Source of the DNA: Thauera aromatica K172
Lineage (GTDB): Bacteria; Pseudomonadota; Gammaproteobacteria; Burkholderiales; Rhodocyclaceae
DNA length: 64,000 nucleotides
NCBI RefSeq assembly: GCF_003030465.1
Contig: NZ_CP028339.1
Location: 248,001 to 312,000, forward strand
Direction: 5' to 3'
Shown: positions 19,252 through 30,563 of the stretch, piece by piece
How the letters are laid out: every line of letters starts with the position of its first letter
Position numbering within the stretch: position 1 is the first letter of the stretch
Position numbers and translations under genes: made by a program
The notes under the pieces: model-generated
Databases searched by the model: none
Told to the model about the DNA's origin: nothing
Seen by the model: the letters and a program-made list of their open reading frames with translations, nothing else

Positions 19252-20169
19252 TTACGTATCCGCGGCGGAGAAGATGGCGTGCTCTGCGACGTATCGTGAC
19301 AGATGGTCGCGGAACGCCGCGGCGGCAGGCGAGAGCGAGCGGCCGTTGCGGGTGAAGATGTAGAAGCGGCGGAAGACTTCCGGGGCAACGAGCGGGCGCA
19401 TCCTCAGGCCATACAGGCGGACGAGCGAAGCGGCATAGGGAATGCAGATCGTCGCCCCGAGCCCGACCGAAACCATGCTCAGTGCGGTCGACATGAAGGT
19501 CACGGTGGCGTTGGGGTTGAGATCGAGCTCGCGCATCGCGTTGTGAAGATCGGTCGACAGGCGCTCGGTGAACTGGCCCTGCAGGGTGATCAGCGGGTAG
19601 CTGGCGAGTTCGGCCCAGCGCACCGACGCGGCGTTCGCCAGCGGGTGGTCGCGGTGAAAAACCGCATGGAAGGGCAACTCGAAGAGCAGCGCCGCGTCGA
19701 TGTCGGAATTCGGGTCCCGCTCGGGGCCGACGCCCAGGTCCACCTCTCCCGAAAAGACCCGTGAAGTCACGCTCTCGACCGCGCAGTCGATGAGCCGGAT
19801 GGTGATGTCCGGACAGTCGCGCGCAAACGCAGCGATCACGTCCGGCAGCAGCGTGCACGCCATCAACTGGGGGGCCGCGATGCGCACCACGCCCCGTTTC
19901 AGCGCCTTGATGTTTGCAACTTCGTCGAGGGCACCGTCGAGGTCGACGAGGATCTTCTCGATGAGCGGATGGATCCCGCGGCCGACCTCCGACAGCTGGA
20001 TCCGCCGTGTGCTGCGATCGAACAGGCGAACGCCCAGGACCTGCTCCAGTTCCTTGATCAGCCCGCTGAGGGCCGACTGTGTGATGTAGAGGCTCTCGGC
20101 GGCGAGGGTGAAGCTCCCGGTCCGGGTGACGGCAAGGAAGGCACGGAGCTGCCGCAGCGTTACATTCAT
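19252..20169 (-). CDS. LysR-family transcriptional regulator of the aromatic cluster
   Basis: 305 residues: a winged helix-turn-helix (MNVTLRQLRAFLAVTRTGSF… ESLYITQSALSGLIKELE) and a periplasmic-binding-like effector domain (GVVRIAAPQLMACTLLPDVI onward). The start at 20169 matches the usual LysR beginning; the frame is open for 46 further codons upstream without family similarity. It is divergent from the VOC-hydrolase-isomerase-synthetase-P450-TRAP cluster, the classical arrangement of a LysR activator and its targets. The inducer is unknown but should be a substrate or intermediate of that pathway. Confidence 0.9.
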   Translation of the reverse strand: MNVTLRQLRAFLAVTRTGSFTLAAESLYITQSALSGLIKELEQVLGVRLFDRSTRRIQLSEVGRGIHPLIEKILVDLDGALDEVANIKALKRGVVRIAAPQLMACTLLPDVIAAFARDCPDITIRLIDCAVESVTSRVFSGEVDLGVGPERDPNSDIDAALLFELPFHAVFHRDHPLANAASVRWAELASYPLITLQGQFTERLSTDLHNAMRELDLNPNATVTFMSTALSMVSVGLGATICIPYAASLVRLYGLRMRPLVAPEVFRRFYIFTRNGRSLSPAAAAFRDHLSRYVAEHAIFSAADT

Positions 20170-20172
20170 TGG

Positions 20173-20185
20173 CTTATCCGATAAG
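20173..20185. promoter_or_regulatory. Palindrome over the LysR ribosome-binding region
   Basis: CTTATC-C-GATAAG, a perfect inverted repeat of 6-bp arms starting four bases upstream of the LysR start codon. It contains a T-N11-A core and would place a bound dimer over the LysR translation start, as in autoregulation. Inference only. Confidence 0.4.
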
Positions 20186-20195
20186 TAAATATGAA

Positions 20196-20229
20196 AAAGT
20201 CGTTTGAATGATAAAACCGTTTCGACTTT
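20196..20229. promoter_or_regulatory. Candidate LysR activation site
   Basis: AAAGTCG (20196-20202) and CGACTTT (20223-20229) are 7-bp inverted arms 20 bases apart in the divergent intergenic region, 80 to 110 bases upstream of the VOC gene. A further GTCGTGACTT follows at 20236-20245. The position suits activator binding. Confidence 0.4.
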
Positions 20230-20306
20230 AATGGAGTCGTGACTTATGCGGCAATAAACGCAACCTCCCCTTGCCGAGGGGACGTTTACAGAGAGAGGAG
20301 ACTGCA

Positions 20307-20858
20307 ATGACCCCGATCGTGAAAAAGATCCACCACGTGGCCTACCGCTGCACCGACGCGCTCGAGACCGCGCGCTGGTACGAAAAGCATCTCGGCATGA
20401 AGCTGGTGCTGTCGATCGCCGAGGACGCCGTGCCTTCCACCGGCGAGCCCGATCCCTACATGCACATCTTCCTCGACGCCGGCATGGGCAACGTCCTCGC
20501 TTTCTTCGAGCTGCCCACCTGCGCGCCGATGGGGCGCGACCAGAACACCCCGGTGTGGACCCAGCACCTGGCGCTGCAGGTCGAGTCGGTGGAAGTGATG
20601 ATGGCGGCCAAGACCCGCCTCGAGGCCGAAGGCATCGAAGTCGTCGGTCCCACCGACCACGCCCTGTTCCAGTCGATCTACTTCTACGACCCCAACGGCC
20701 ACCGCCTCGAGCTCGCCGCCAACACCGCCTCGCCGAAGATGTACGAGGCCCTCGACCAGGTGAAGTGGGCGATGCTGGAAGAGTGGGCGCAGACGAAGAA
20801 GGCGCCCAAGCATGCCGCCTGGATGCACGACGGCAGCTACAAGGAGATGTTCAAGTGA
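20307..20858 (+). CDS. VOC-superfamily metalloenzyme, candidate ring-cleavage dioxygenase
   Basis: 183 residues with the two beta-alpha-beta-beta-beta modules of the vicinal-oxygen-chelate fold. The likely metal ligands are His in KKIHHVAYRC, His in TQHLALQVE and Glu in GHRLELAAN, i.e. the His-His-Glu set of glyoxalase I and extradiol dioxygenases. It is the first gene of the cluster, after a GAGAGAGGAGACTGCA leader with a good ribosome-binding site, and overlaps the next gene. Because the next two genes act after homogentisate or gentisate ring opening and no cupin dioxygenase is present, it may open the ring. A glyoxalase-like role is the alternative. Confidence 0.7.
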   Translation: MTPIVKKIHHVAYRCTDALETARWYEKHLGMKLVLSIAEDAVPSTGEPDPYMHIFLDAGMGNVLAFFELPTCAPMGRDQNTPVWTQHLALQVESVEVMMAAKTRLEAEGIEVVGPTDHALFQSIYFYDPNGHRLELAANTASPKMYEALDQVKWAMLEEWAQTKKAPKHAAWMHDGSYKEMFK

Positions 20859-21865
20859 AGCTTGCCACCCTCAAGCACGGCGGCCGCGACGGCACCCTGG
20901 TCGTCGTCAGCCGCGACCTCACCCGCTGCCGCGCGGTGCCGGCGATCGCACGCACGCTGCAGGCCGCGCTCGACGACTGGGCGGCGTGCGAGCCGCAGCT
21001 GCGCCAGGTGTACGAGGCAGTCAACAGCGGCGCGGTCAACACCCAGCCCTTCGACCAGGCCGCCTGCGCCTCGCCCCTGCCGCGCGCCTACCAGTGGGCT
21101 GACGGCTCGGCCTACCTCAACCACGTCGAACTGGTGCGCCGCGCGCGCAACGCCGAAGTGCCGGCGAGCTTCTACACCGACCCGCTGATGTACCAGGGCG
21201 GCTCGGACAGCTTCATCGGCCCGCGCGATGCGGTGGTGGCCGCCGAGGCCTGGGGCATCGACTTCGAGGCCGAAGTCACCGTGGTCACCGGCGACGTGGC
21301 GCTGGGGGCGAGCCCGGAAGAGGCGGCGCAGGCGATCCGGCTGGTGATGCTGGTGAACGACGTCAGCCTGCGCAACCTGATTCCGGCCGAGCTGGCGAAG
21401 GGCTTCGGCTTCTTCCAGAGCAAGCCCGCTTCGGCCTTCAGCCCGGTGGCGGTGACGCCCGACGAGCTCGGCGCGGCGTGGAAGGACGCCAAGGTGCACC
21501 TGCCGCTGGTGGTGCATCTGAACGACAAGCTGTTCGGCAAGCCCAACGCCGGCGTGGACATGAGCTTCGACTTTGGCCGGCTGGTCGCCCACGTGGCCAA
21601 GACGCGCGAACTCGAGGCCGGCTCGATCATCGGTTCGGGGACGGTATCGAACAAGCAGGGCGACCTGTGGGGCTCGTCGATCGAGCACGGCGGGGTCGGC
21701 TACTGCTGTCTGGCGGAGCTGCGCACCTACGAGACGATCGAGCAGGGCGAGCCGGCGACCCCGTTCATGCGTGACGGCGATACCGTGCGCATCGAGATGT
21801 TCGATCGCGAGGGCCGCAGCGTGTTCGGCACGATCGAGAACCGGGTGGCGGCGCTCGGGGGCTGA
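20855..21865 (+). CDS. Fumarylacetoacetate hydrolase family protein
   Basis: 336 residues of the FAH superfamily. The N-terminal domain starts MKLATLKHGGRDGTLVVVSR. The catalytic metal site is visible in WGIDFEAEVTVVTGDV (Glu ligands) and the GSGTVSNK segment. It hydrolyses the C-C bond of fumarylacetoacetate, or fumarylpyruvate in gentisate pathways, to fumarate plus acetoacetate or pyruvate. The GTG start at 20855 overlaps the VOC stop codon (GTGA), so the two are translationally coupled. The acetoacetyl-CoA synthetase gene downstream points to acetoacetate as product. Confidence 0.87.
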   Translation: MKLATLKHGGRDGTLVVVSRDLTRCRAVPAIARTLQAALDDWAACEPQLRQVYEAVNSGAVNTQPFDQAACASPLPRAYQWADGSAYLNHVELVRRARNAEVPASFYTDPLMYQGGSDSFIGPRDAVVAAEAWGIDFEAEVTVVTGDVALGASPEEAAQAIRLVMLVNDVSLRNLIPAELAKGFGFFQSKPASAFSPVAVTPDELGAAWKDAKVHLPLVVHLNDKLFGKPNAGVDMSFDFGRLVAHVAKTRELEAGSIIGSGTVSNKQGDLWGSSIEHGGVGYCCLAELRTYETIEQGEPATPFMRDGDTVRIEMFDREGRSVFGTIENRVAALGG

Positions 21866-21869
21866 GGCA

Positions 21870-22514
21870 ATGAAGCTCTACACCTACTTCCGCAGCTCGG
21901 CCGCCTACCGCGTGCGGATCGCCCTCCACCTCAAGGGGCTGGAGTACGAGGCGGTCCCGGTCCACCTGACACGCGACGGCGGGGAACAACGTCGGCCCGA
22001 GTATCTGGCGCTGAATCCGGCTGGCCTGGTGCCCGCGCTGGAGGATGCGGGGCGGGTGCTGACGCAGTCGCTCGCGATCATCGAGTATCTGGACGAGATC
22101 CATCCGCAGGCGCCGCTGTTGCCCGCGCAGGCGCTCGACCGGGCGCGCGTGCGCGAGATCGCCCAGATGATCGGCTGCGACATCCACCCGATCAACAACC
22201 TGCGGGTGCTGCAGTACCTCGGGCGGGAGTTCGCTGCCACCGAAGCGCAGCGCAATGCGTGGTACCGGCATTGGGTGGAGCTCGGCCTCGCCACGGTCGA
22301 GGCCCGCCTCGCCGGCGACGGGCACAGCGGGGCGTTCTGCCATGGCGACCGCCCCGGCCTGGCCGACTGCTGCCTGGTGCCCCAGGTGTTCAACGCCCGG
22401 CGTTTCGACTGCGACCTCTCGGCGATGCCGACGGTGCGCGCAATCGCCGCCCGGTGCGAGGAACTGGAGGCGTTCCGGCGCGCGGCGCCGGCGGCGCAGC
22501 CCGATGCTGAGTGA
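21870..22514 (+). CDS. maiA: Maleylacetoacetate isomerase (zeta-class glutathione transferase)
   Basis: 214 residues. The N-terminal thioredoxin fold carries the zeta motif SSAAYRVR at about residues 9-16, followed by NPAGLVPALED and QSLAIIEYLDE; the all-helical C-terminal domain has IGCDIHPINNLRVLQYL, a signature of maleylacetoacetate and maleylpyruvate isomerases. It uses glutathione to convert the cis ring-fission product to the trans isomer, the substrate of the hydrolase encoded just upstream. The start is four bases after the hydrolase stop. Confidence 0.92.
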   Translation: MKLYTYFRSSAAYRVRIALHLKGLEYEAVPVHLTRDGGEQRRPEYLALNPAGLVPALEDAGRVLTQSLAIIEYLDEIHPQAPLLPAQALDRARVREIAQMIGCDIHPINNLRVLQYLGREFAATEAQRNAWYRHWVELGLATVEARLAGDGHSGAFCHGDRPGLADCCLVPQVFNARRFDCDLSAMPTVRAIAARCEELEAFRRAAPAAQPDAE

Positions 22515-22604
22515 GGCCTGGTCGGGTGGTCCGGTAACGGCCGCGTCCGGCGCGCGCGGGAAGGCGCGCCTCGAATCGGATTCGCATACGAATGAGTTCC
22601 ATGA

Positions 22605-24587
<1,983 letters not shown>

Positions 24588-24659
24588 ATGATCGGGGTGG
24601 ATTGCCAACGCTTCGGGATGATTTGTTTCCTATAACTGAACCTGTCAGGAAGAGACGTC

Positions 24660-26990
24660 GTGACGATCGAGAACTCAACTCAAGCGCAGCCGACCCGGGG
24701 CGGATGCCCTGTCCGTCATTCCGAGGGCGCGTGTCCGGCGTCCGCGCTGGCCGCCGCCTTCGACCCCTTCGAGGGACCGTACCAGGTCGATCCGGCCGAA
24801 GCGCTGCGCTGGTCGCGCGATCAGCTGCCGGTTTTCTACAGTCCCAAACTCGGCTACTGGATCGTCAGCCGCTATGACGACATAAAGTCCGTGTTCCGTG
24901 ACAACGTGCTGTATTCACCGCGCAATGCGCTGGAAAAGATCACCCCGGCGACGCCGGAGGCGATGAAGGTGCTGGCAAGCTACGGCTATGCGATGAACCG
25001 GACGCTGGTCAACGAGGACGAGCCCGCCCACATGGAGCGCCGCCGCGTCCTGCTCGACCACTTCCTGCCCGAGAACCTCGAGGCCAAGCAGGAGATGGTC
25101 CGGCGCCTGACACGGGAGAAGATCGACGGCTTCATCGACCGCGGCCGCGTCGACCTGGTCGAGGAAATGCTGTACGAAGTTCCGCTGACGATCGCGCTCC
25201 ACTTTCTCGGCGTCCCCGAGGACGAGATCGAGCGCATGCGCAGCTTCGCGGTCGCACATGCGGTCAACACCTGGGGGCGGCCGACGCCGGAGCAGCAGGT
25301 CGAGGTCGCCCATGCGGTGGGCCGTTTCTGGCAATACGCCGGCGAAGTGATCGAAAAGATGCGCGCCGATCCGGACGGTGAGGGCTGGATGCACTACACC
25401 ATCCGCAAGAACGCCGAGATTCCCGAGATCGTCACCGACAGCTATGTCCATTCGATGATGATGGCGATCATCGTCGCGGCGCACGAGACCACTTCGCTGG
25501 CCTCGACCAACATGTTCAAGACGCTGCTGACCCATCGTGACGCCTGGGAGGATGTCTGCGCCGATCCGTCGCTGATCCCCAACGCGGTCGAGGAATGCCT
25601 GCGCTACGCCGGCTCGATGGTCGCCTGGCGGCGCGAAACCACCGCTGCCGCGCAGCTGGGCGGCGTCGAGCTGCCCGCAGGGGCGAAGCTGCTGATCGTC
25701 CAGGCCTCGGGCAATCAGGACGAGCGCCACTTCGAAGACGGCGACCGGTTCGATATCTACCGCGACAACGCGGTCGAGCATCTGACTTTCGGCTATGGCA
25801 GCCACCAGTGCCTGGGCAAGAACATCGGCCGCCTGGAGATGCGCATCTTCCTCGAAGAGATGAGCCGCCGCCTGCCCCACCTCCGCCTCGCCGAGCAGGA
25901 GTTCACCTACCTGCCGAATACGTCGTTCCGCGGCCCCAACAACCTGTGGGTGGAATGGGACCCCGAGCACAATCCCGAGCGTGCCAACCCGGCGCTGCGC
26001 CGCGGAAGCGTCCATTTTCCCGTCGGCGCGCCGCTGCGCAAGGAGATCGCACGCAAGGTCCGGGTGAGCGCGGTCCGGCAGGAGGCTGGCGGTGTGCTCG
26101 GGCTGACCCTGGAAGATGTCAGGGGGCGTCCGCTGCCGCGCTGGAGCGCCGGAGCGCATGGCGAACTCTGCCTGGGCGAGTATGAGCGCAAGTATTCGCT
26201 GTGCGGGCGGCCCGACGCGCCCGGCTACGACGTCGCGATCCTTCTCGAAGAGCAGGGACGCGGCGGTTCCCGTCATATCCATGAAGTCGTGCGCCCGGGT
26301 ACGGAACTGAAGTTGCGGGGGCCGAACAACTTGTTCCGTCTCGATGAAAGCGCCCGCAGCTACGTGCTGATTGCGGGCGGAATCGGGATTACGCCGATCC
26401 TGGCGATGGCGGACCGGCTGAAAATGCTCGGACGCGATTACGTGATCCATTACGCCGGTCGATCGCGCGCCTCGATGGCATTCCTCGCCCGGCTCGAATC
26501 CGATCACGGCGGCCGTGTCCGGATCTATTCAAAACAAGAGGGTGAGCGCGCCGATCTGCCCGCCATCGTCGATTCATTGGCCGAAGGCGCGCAGATCTAT
26601 GCCTGCGGGCCGGCGCGGATGATCCGTGCGCTGGAAGACCTTTGCGCCGAATTGCCCGGCAATACGCTCCATTTCGAACATTTCTCCGCGCAAGGTTCCG
26701 GCCTCGATCCGGAAAAGGAGAGCGCCTTCGAGGTGGAATTGATGGATTCCGGCCTGACCGTAGCGGTTGCCGCCGATACGACGCTGCTCGAAGCGATCCG
26801 GGCGGTCGGCATCGACCTCGCCAGCGATTGCTGCGAGGGGCTGTGCGGAAGCTGCGAGGTGAGCGTGCTGGAGGGCGAGATCGATCACCGCGATCTGGTC
26901 CTGACCCGTGCCGAGCGGGCTGAAAACCGGCGCATGATGGCGTGTTGTTCCCGCGCCAAGAGTGGAGGGCGGATCAAGCTGGCGCTGTGA
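24660..26990 (+). CDS. Self-sufficient cytochrome P450 of CYP116B type (P450-reductase-ferredoxin fusion)
   Basis: 776 residues. The P450 domain (1 to about 450) has the I-helix AAHETT (273-278), ExxR at 312-315 and the haem loop [10 protein letters not shown] with Cys384. It is followed by a phthalate-dioxygenase-reductase-like module with the FMN motif RKYSLC and the NAD(P)H-binding [13 protein letters not shown]. The C-terminal plant-type [2Fe-2S] domain has CCEGLCGSC and a distal Cys in MMACCSR. Such fusions hydroxylate or dealkylate aromatic compounds with NAD(P)H alone. Here it probably makes the hydroquinone-type ring substrate. The GTG start at 24660 follows AGGAAGAGACGTC. Confidence 0.95.
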   Translation: MTIENSTQAQPTRGGCPVRHSEGACPASALAAAFDPFEGPYQVDPAEALRWSRDQLPVFYSPKLGYWIVSRYDDIKSVFRDNVLYSPRNALEKITPATPEAMKVLASYGYAMNRTLVNEDEPAHMERRRVLLDHFLPENLEAKQEMVRRLTREKIDGFIDRGRVDLVEEMLYEVPLTIALHFLGVPEDEIERMRSFAVAHAVNTWGRPTPEQQVEVAHAVGRFWQYAGEVIEKMRADPDGEGWMHYTIRKNAEIPEIVTDSYVHSMMMAIIVAAHETTSLASTNMFKTLLTHRDAWEDVCADPSLIPNAVEECLRYAGSMVAWRRETTAAAQLGGVELPAGAKLLIVQASGNQDERHFEDGDRFDIYRDNAVEHLTFGYGSHQCLGKNIGRLEMRIFLEEMSRRLPHLRLAEQEFTYLPNTSFRGPNNLWVEWDPEHNPERANPALRRGSVHFPVGAPLRKEIARKVRVSAVRQEAGGVLGLTLEDVRGRPLPRWSAGAHGELCLGEYERKYSLCGRPDAPGYDVAILLEEQGRGGSRHIHEVVRPGTELKLRGPNNLFRLDESARSYVLIAGGIGITPILAMADRLKMLGRDYVIHYAGRSRASMAFLARLESDHGGRVRIYSKQEGERADLPAIVDSLAEGAQIYACGPARMIRALEDLCAELPGNTLHFEHFSAQGSGLDPEKESAFEVELMDSGLTVAVAADTTLLEAIRAVGIDLASDCCEGLCGSCEVSVLEGEIDHRDLVLTRAERAENRRMMACCSRAKSGGRIKLAL

Positions 26991-27032
26991 TCCCGCGAGT
27001 CGTAGCACAGAAGTTCAAACAGGAGAGACAAA

Positions 27033-28067
27033 ATGAAATCGAAGCGTAATGCACTCATCGGTGCCGCACTGTCGGCGGTGATGGCGCTGGGCATCGCCAG
27101 CGACGCCGAAGCCCGGACCAAGTTGAAGCTCAGCCACTATCTGCCTTCGGTGCACGGCATCCATACCGATTTCATCGTGCCGTGGACCAAGCAGGTCGCG
27201 GAGTGCTCCGGCGGCGAAGTCGAGTTCGAGGTGTTTCCGGCCGGTACCCAGCTGGGGAACGTCGCCCGCCAGCAGGAGCAGGTCGTTGCCGGCGTGGTCG
27301 ATATCGCCCACGGCCTGCACGGCATTCCGCGCGGCCGCTTTCCGCGGACCTCGCTGATCGACATGCCCTTCCTCACCGATGACGCCGGCGCCGCGACGCA
27401 TGCGCTGTGGCAGCTGCTGCCCGGGGTATTGGCCGAAGAGTACAAGGGGCTGAAGGTCCTGGCGCTCCATGCGCATAACGGCGGCCTGCTCCACACCCGC
27501 GGGAAGAAGGTCGAGACCATGGAGGACATGAAGGGGCTGCGCATCCGCACGCCGAGCCCGGCGGTTTCGGACATGCTGTCTTTCCTCGGTGCGACGCCGC
27601 AGGGTCTGCCGCCCGGCGAAGTCTACGAGAACCTCCAGCGCGGTGTACTGGACGGCACCGTATTCCCCTGGGATCCGGTCAAGTCCTTCGGCCTGAACGA
27701 GGTGCTGAGTAACCACCTCGATCTCGGCGCCTACACCGTGTCGTTCTTCTTCGTCATGAACGAGCGTTCGTATGCGCGGCTCAGCCCCAAGGCGCGCGCC
27801 TGCATCGACCAGTACTCCGGGGACGCGCTGGTCGCCAAGTTCGACGCCTGGTGGGACGCCTGGGACAAGCCGGGCCGCGACGAAGCGGTTGCCGCCGGCC
27901 ATGTGATCACCGAGCTGTCGGATGCCGAACGTGAGCGCTGGCGCAAGGCGCTGCAGCCGATGATCGATGCCTACGTCCAGAAAGTGAAGAACGAAGGCGT
28001 GGCCAATGCGGAGGAGATCTACCGGCTGATGCAGGAAAAGATCGCTGCGTACAAGGCGGCGAAGTAA
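27033..28067 (+). CDS. TRAP transporter substrate-binding protein (DctP family)
   Basis: 344 residues with a Sec signal peptide (KRNALIGAALSAVMALGIASDAEA) and a DctP fold. The conserved arginine that binds the substrate carboxylate is in KGLRIRTPSPAVSD; NLQRGVLDGTVFPWD is also family-typical. It captures an organic acid in the periplasm for the membrane genes dctQ and dctM that follow. The location after the P450 suggests an aromatic acid. An AGGAGAGACAAA ribosome-binding site precedes the ATG. Confidence 0.93.
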   Translation: MKSKRNALIGAALSAVMALGIASDAEARTKLKLSHYLPSVHGIHTDFIVPWTKQVAECSGGEVEFEVFPAGTQLGNVARQQEQVVAGVVDIAHGLHGIPRGRFPRTSLIDMPFLTDDAGAATHALWQLLPGVLAEEYKGLKVLALHAHNGGLLHTRGKKVETMEDMKGLRIRTPSPAVSDMLSFLGATPQGLPPGEVYENLQRGVLDGTVFPWDPVKSFGLNEVLSNHLDLGAYTVSFFFVMNERSYARLSPKARACIDQYSGDALVAKFDAWWDAWDKPGRDEAVAAGHVITELSDAERERWRKALQPMIDAYVQKVKNEGVANAEEIYRLMQEKIAAYKAAK

Positions 28068-28152
28068 CCAGGGCCTTGAAGCCCTGGCCCGGACCGGCCC
28101 GCGTGGCAGCCATGCCAGGGCCGGTCACTCACCTCTGATAGGAGACAAACCG

Positions 28153-28641
28153 GTGACTCGAGTGCATAGCCTCGCACGTTCCCTCGTGTCGGCCCTGGCC
28201 GCCTTGGGCGTCGCCGCATACGGCGGTGCCGCGCTGGTGACGGTGGCCGATGTGATTGGACGGAACTTCGACCTGCCCGTGCAAGGGGTGGTCGATCTGG
28301 TGCAGCTGCTCGTCGTCACCGGCGCCTGGCTGGTGATGCCATTCGCGTTCATGAGCGGCGCCCATGTCGGCGTGGACTTCGTGGTCAAGGCCCTGCCGGG
28401 CGCGCTCAGGGTTCCACTGCAGCTTGGCGCTGCGGGGGTCGCGTTGGCGCTGGTGGGCTTGATGCTTTGGTACGGCTTCGAGACCTTCGACGTCCGCTCG
28501 GCTTACGGCGACCGCTCGCAGCAGCTCGGCATTCCGGTGGCGTGGTACTGGTATCCGCTGCTCGTGGGGCTCACCCTGTCGCTGCTCGGGGTTGTGCTGG
28601 AGGTGCTTGCCACCTTACCGAAGGGGACCGGCAATGAGTGA
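28153..28641 (+). CDS. TRAP transporter small permease (DctQ family)
   Basis: 162 residues with four hydrophobic segments (about 10-32, 46-66, 88-112 and 127-150) and the DctQ signature GAWLVMPFAFMSGAHVGVDF. It forms the small membrane subunit that bridges the binding protein and DctM. The GTG start at 28153 follows AGGAGACAAACC. It overlaps the dctM start by 8 bases. Confidence 0.9.
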   Translation: MTRVHSLARSLVSALAALGVAAYGGAALVTVADVIGRNFDLPVQGVVDLVQLLVVTGAWLVMPFAFMSGAHVGVDFVVKALPGALRVPLQLGAAGVALALVGLMLWYGFETFDVRSAYGDRSQQLGIPVAWYWYPLLVGLTLSLLGVVLEVLATLPKGTGNE

Positions 28642-29935
28642 TGGATTTCTCGGCTTCGCAGGTTTCGTCGCCGCGCTTGGATTGATCGCGCTCGGCATGC
28701 CGGTCGCCGTCGCCATGGGAATCATCGGCGTACTCGGCTACTGGTGGCTGAACGGCTGGGCGGGCACCGCCTATATCCTCGGTTCGAGCCCCTTCGAGTC
28801 GATCTTTCCTTATTCCTTCAGCGTCATTCCGCTGTTCGTGATGATGGGTGTCTTTGCCTCCCATGCAGGTTTGTCGCGCTCGCTGTTCAACGCGATCAAC
28901 AGCTTCGTCGGCCATCGACGGGGCGGGCTGGCGGTGACTACGGTCGGCGCCTGCGCCTTTTTCGGGGCGATCTGCGGCAGCTCGCTGGCCACGGTGGCGA
29001 CCATCGGCCGGGTCGCATTGCCCGAGATGAAACGCGCCGGTTACGACGACTCCCTGGCCACGGCCACGGTTGCCGCCGGCGGCACGCTGGGCGTGCTCAT
29101 TCCGCCGTCGGTATTGCTGGTGATCTACGGCCTGCTGACGCAGAGTTCGATCGGGCAGCTGTTCATTGCCGCGCTGATTCCGGGAATCCTCGGTGCGGTT
29201 CTGTATGCGCTCGCGATCGTGGTCCGGGTGAGGCAGCGTCCCGATCTCGCCCCGTCCTCGCCACGCACGGGGTGGACCGACCGCATCCGTTATCTCGGGC
29301 AGATCTGGCCGGTGGTGGTGCTGTTCGTGACGGTGATCGGGGGCATCTATGTGGGGCTGTTCACGCCGACCGAAGCGGCTGCCGTGGGTGCGGTCGGCGC
29401 GTTCCTGCTGGCTCTGAGCTCGGGCAAGCTGAGCGCTCGGGCACTGCGTGAGTCGGTCGCCGAGACGGCTGCCTTGACCGGGATGATCTTCTTCATCCTG
29501 ATCGGCGCGGCGCTGTTCAATTTCTTTCTCGAGAACACCGGGCTGCCCCAGTTTCTGATCGGCCAGATCGAGGCCTCCGGCCTCAGCCCGCTGGCCGTGA
29601 TGGTGCTGATCCTGGTCTTTTACCTGATCCTGGGCTGCTTCATGGACTCCATGTCGATGATCCTGCTGACCGTGCCGCTGCTGGCGCCGGTCGCGCTGCA
29701 ACTCGATTACAGCCTGATCTGGTTCGGGATCGTGGTCGTCACGGTGGCCGAGATCGGTCTGATCACCCCGCCGATCGGCATGAACCTTTTCGTCGTCCAG
29801 GCGGCGACGCGCGGCGTATCGTCCGGGACGGTGGTGCGTGGGATCCTGCCCTTCATCGTCGCGGACCTGTTGCGGCTGGTGCTGCTGCTCGCTTTCCCGG
29901 TCCTGGTCCTGTGGTTGCCGGGGGCAATGTCGTGA
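28634..29935 (+). CDS. TRAP transporter large permease (DctM family)
   Basis: 433 residues with at least 11 hydrophobic segments. Family motifs: GASGA-like FFGAICGSSLATVATIG, GVLIPPSVLLVIYGLLT, LGCFMDSMSMILLTVPLLAP and EIGLITPPIGMNLFV. It catalyses sodium-driven uptake of the substrate delivered by DctP. The ATG at 28634 lies inside the end of dctQ. Third gene of the transporter operon. Confidence 0.94.
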   Translation: MSDGFLGFAGFVAALGLIALGMPVAVAMGIIGVLGYWWLNGWAGTAYILGSSPFESIFPYSFSVIPLFVMMGVFASHAGLSRSLFNAINSFVGHRRGGLAVTTVGACAFFGAICGSSLATVATIGRVALPEMKRAGYDDSLATATVAAGGTLGVLIPPSVLLVIYGLLTQSSIGQLFIAALIPGILGAVLYALAIVVRVRQRPDLAPSSPRTGWTDRIRYLGQIWPVVVLFVTVIGGIYVGLFTPTEAAAVGAVGAFLLALSSGKLSARALRESVAETAALTGMIFFILIGAALFNFFLENTGLPQFLIGQIEASGLSPLAVMVLILVFYLILGCFMDSMSMILLTVPLLAPVALQLDYSLIWFGIVVVTVAEIGLITPPIGMNLFVVQAATRGVSSGTVVRGILPFIVADLLRLVLLLAFPVLVLWLPGAMS

Positions 29936-29995
29936 GCGGGCGATTGCGGTCGGATGCGTACCCGAAAGCTGTCAAGAATAGAAAGGATGCCAACC

Positions 29996-30538
29996 GTGAG
30001 TGAAAAGAGTTCCGCCGGAGGGGGCGAGACCCCCATCTCCGATTTCTCCAAGTGCCATATGGGGATTCTCAAAGAGCTGGAGGCCTTCTCCGAACTGCCG
30101 GCGCTTTTGTCTGCGGCCGAGCGTGCCAGGCGGGTCGCGCAGCGGGTGGTGGAGATGTTCGGTCAGGCCGTGATCGAGCACCATGCCGAGGAGGAGGAGG
30201 AGCTCTTCCCCGCGGTGCTGGCGAGTGCCTTGCCCGGCGAGGAGCTTGAACTCGTCAAGCAGCTCGTCGGCCGGCTGGTACGGGAGCATCGCGAAGCGGA
30301 AGCGATCTGGAAGCGTCTCGCCCCCGCGGTCAAGAAAGCGGCCAAGGGCCAGAGCGTCCACATCGATTTCGCCGAAGTCGAGCACCTGATGCGCAAATAT
30401 GCCGAGCATGCCTCCTTCGAGGAGGCGGAATTCCTCCCCCTGTCGGAGCGGATCCTCCGGCGCAATGCGAACCACATGGCTGCGCTGGGCCTCTCGCTGC
30501 ACATGCGTCACCTGCCCTTACACACCCGCAACATCTGA
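29996..30538 (+). CDS. Hemerythrin-like (HHE domain) protein
   Basis: 180 residues, a four-helix bundle with spaced histidines and acidic residues: CHMGILKELEAF, EHHAEEEEELFP, EHREAEAIW and YAEHASFEEAEFLPL. Such proteins bind a diiron site and sense or scavenge O2, NO or iron. I choose the GTG at 29996, which follows AGAAAGG at a proper distance; earlier ATG codons at 29954 and 29987 have none. It is 60 bases after dctM on the same strand and may belong to the cluster. The context of NsrR and flavorubredoxin makes an NO or redox role plausible. Confidence 0.8.
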   Translation: MSEKSSAGGGETPISDFSKCHMGILKELEAFSELPALLSAAERARRVAQRVVEMFGQAVIEHHAEEEEELFPAVLASALPGEELELVKQLVGRLVREHREAEAIWKRLAPAVKKAAKGQSVHIDFAEVEHLMRKYAEHASFEEAEFLPLSERILRRNANHMAALGLSLHMRHLPLHTRNI

Positions 30539-30563
30539 CCGGCGCGCTTCGGCGCGCGCACGC

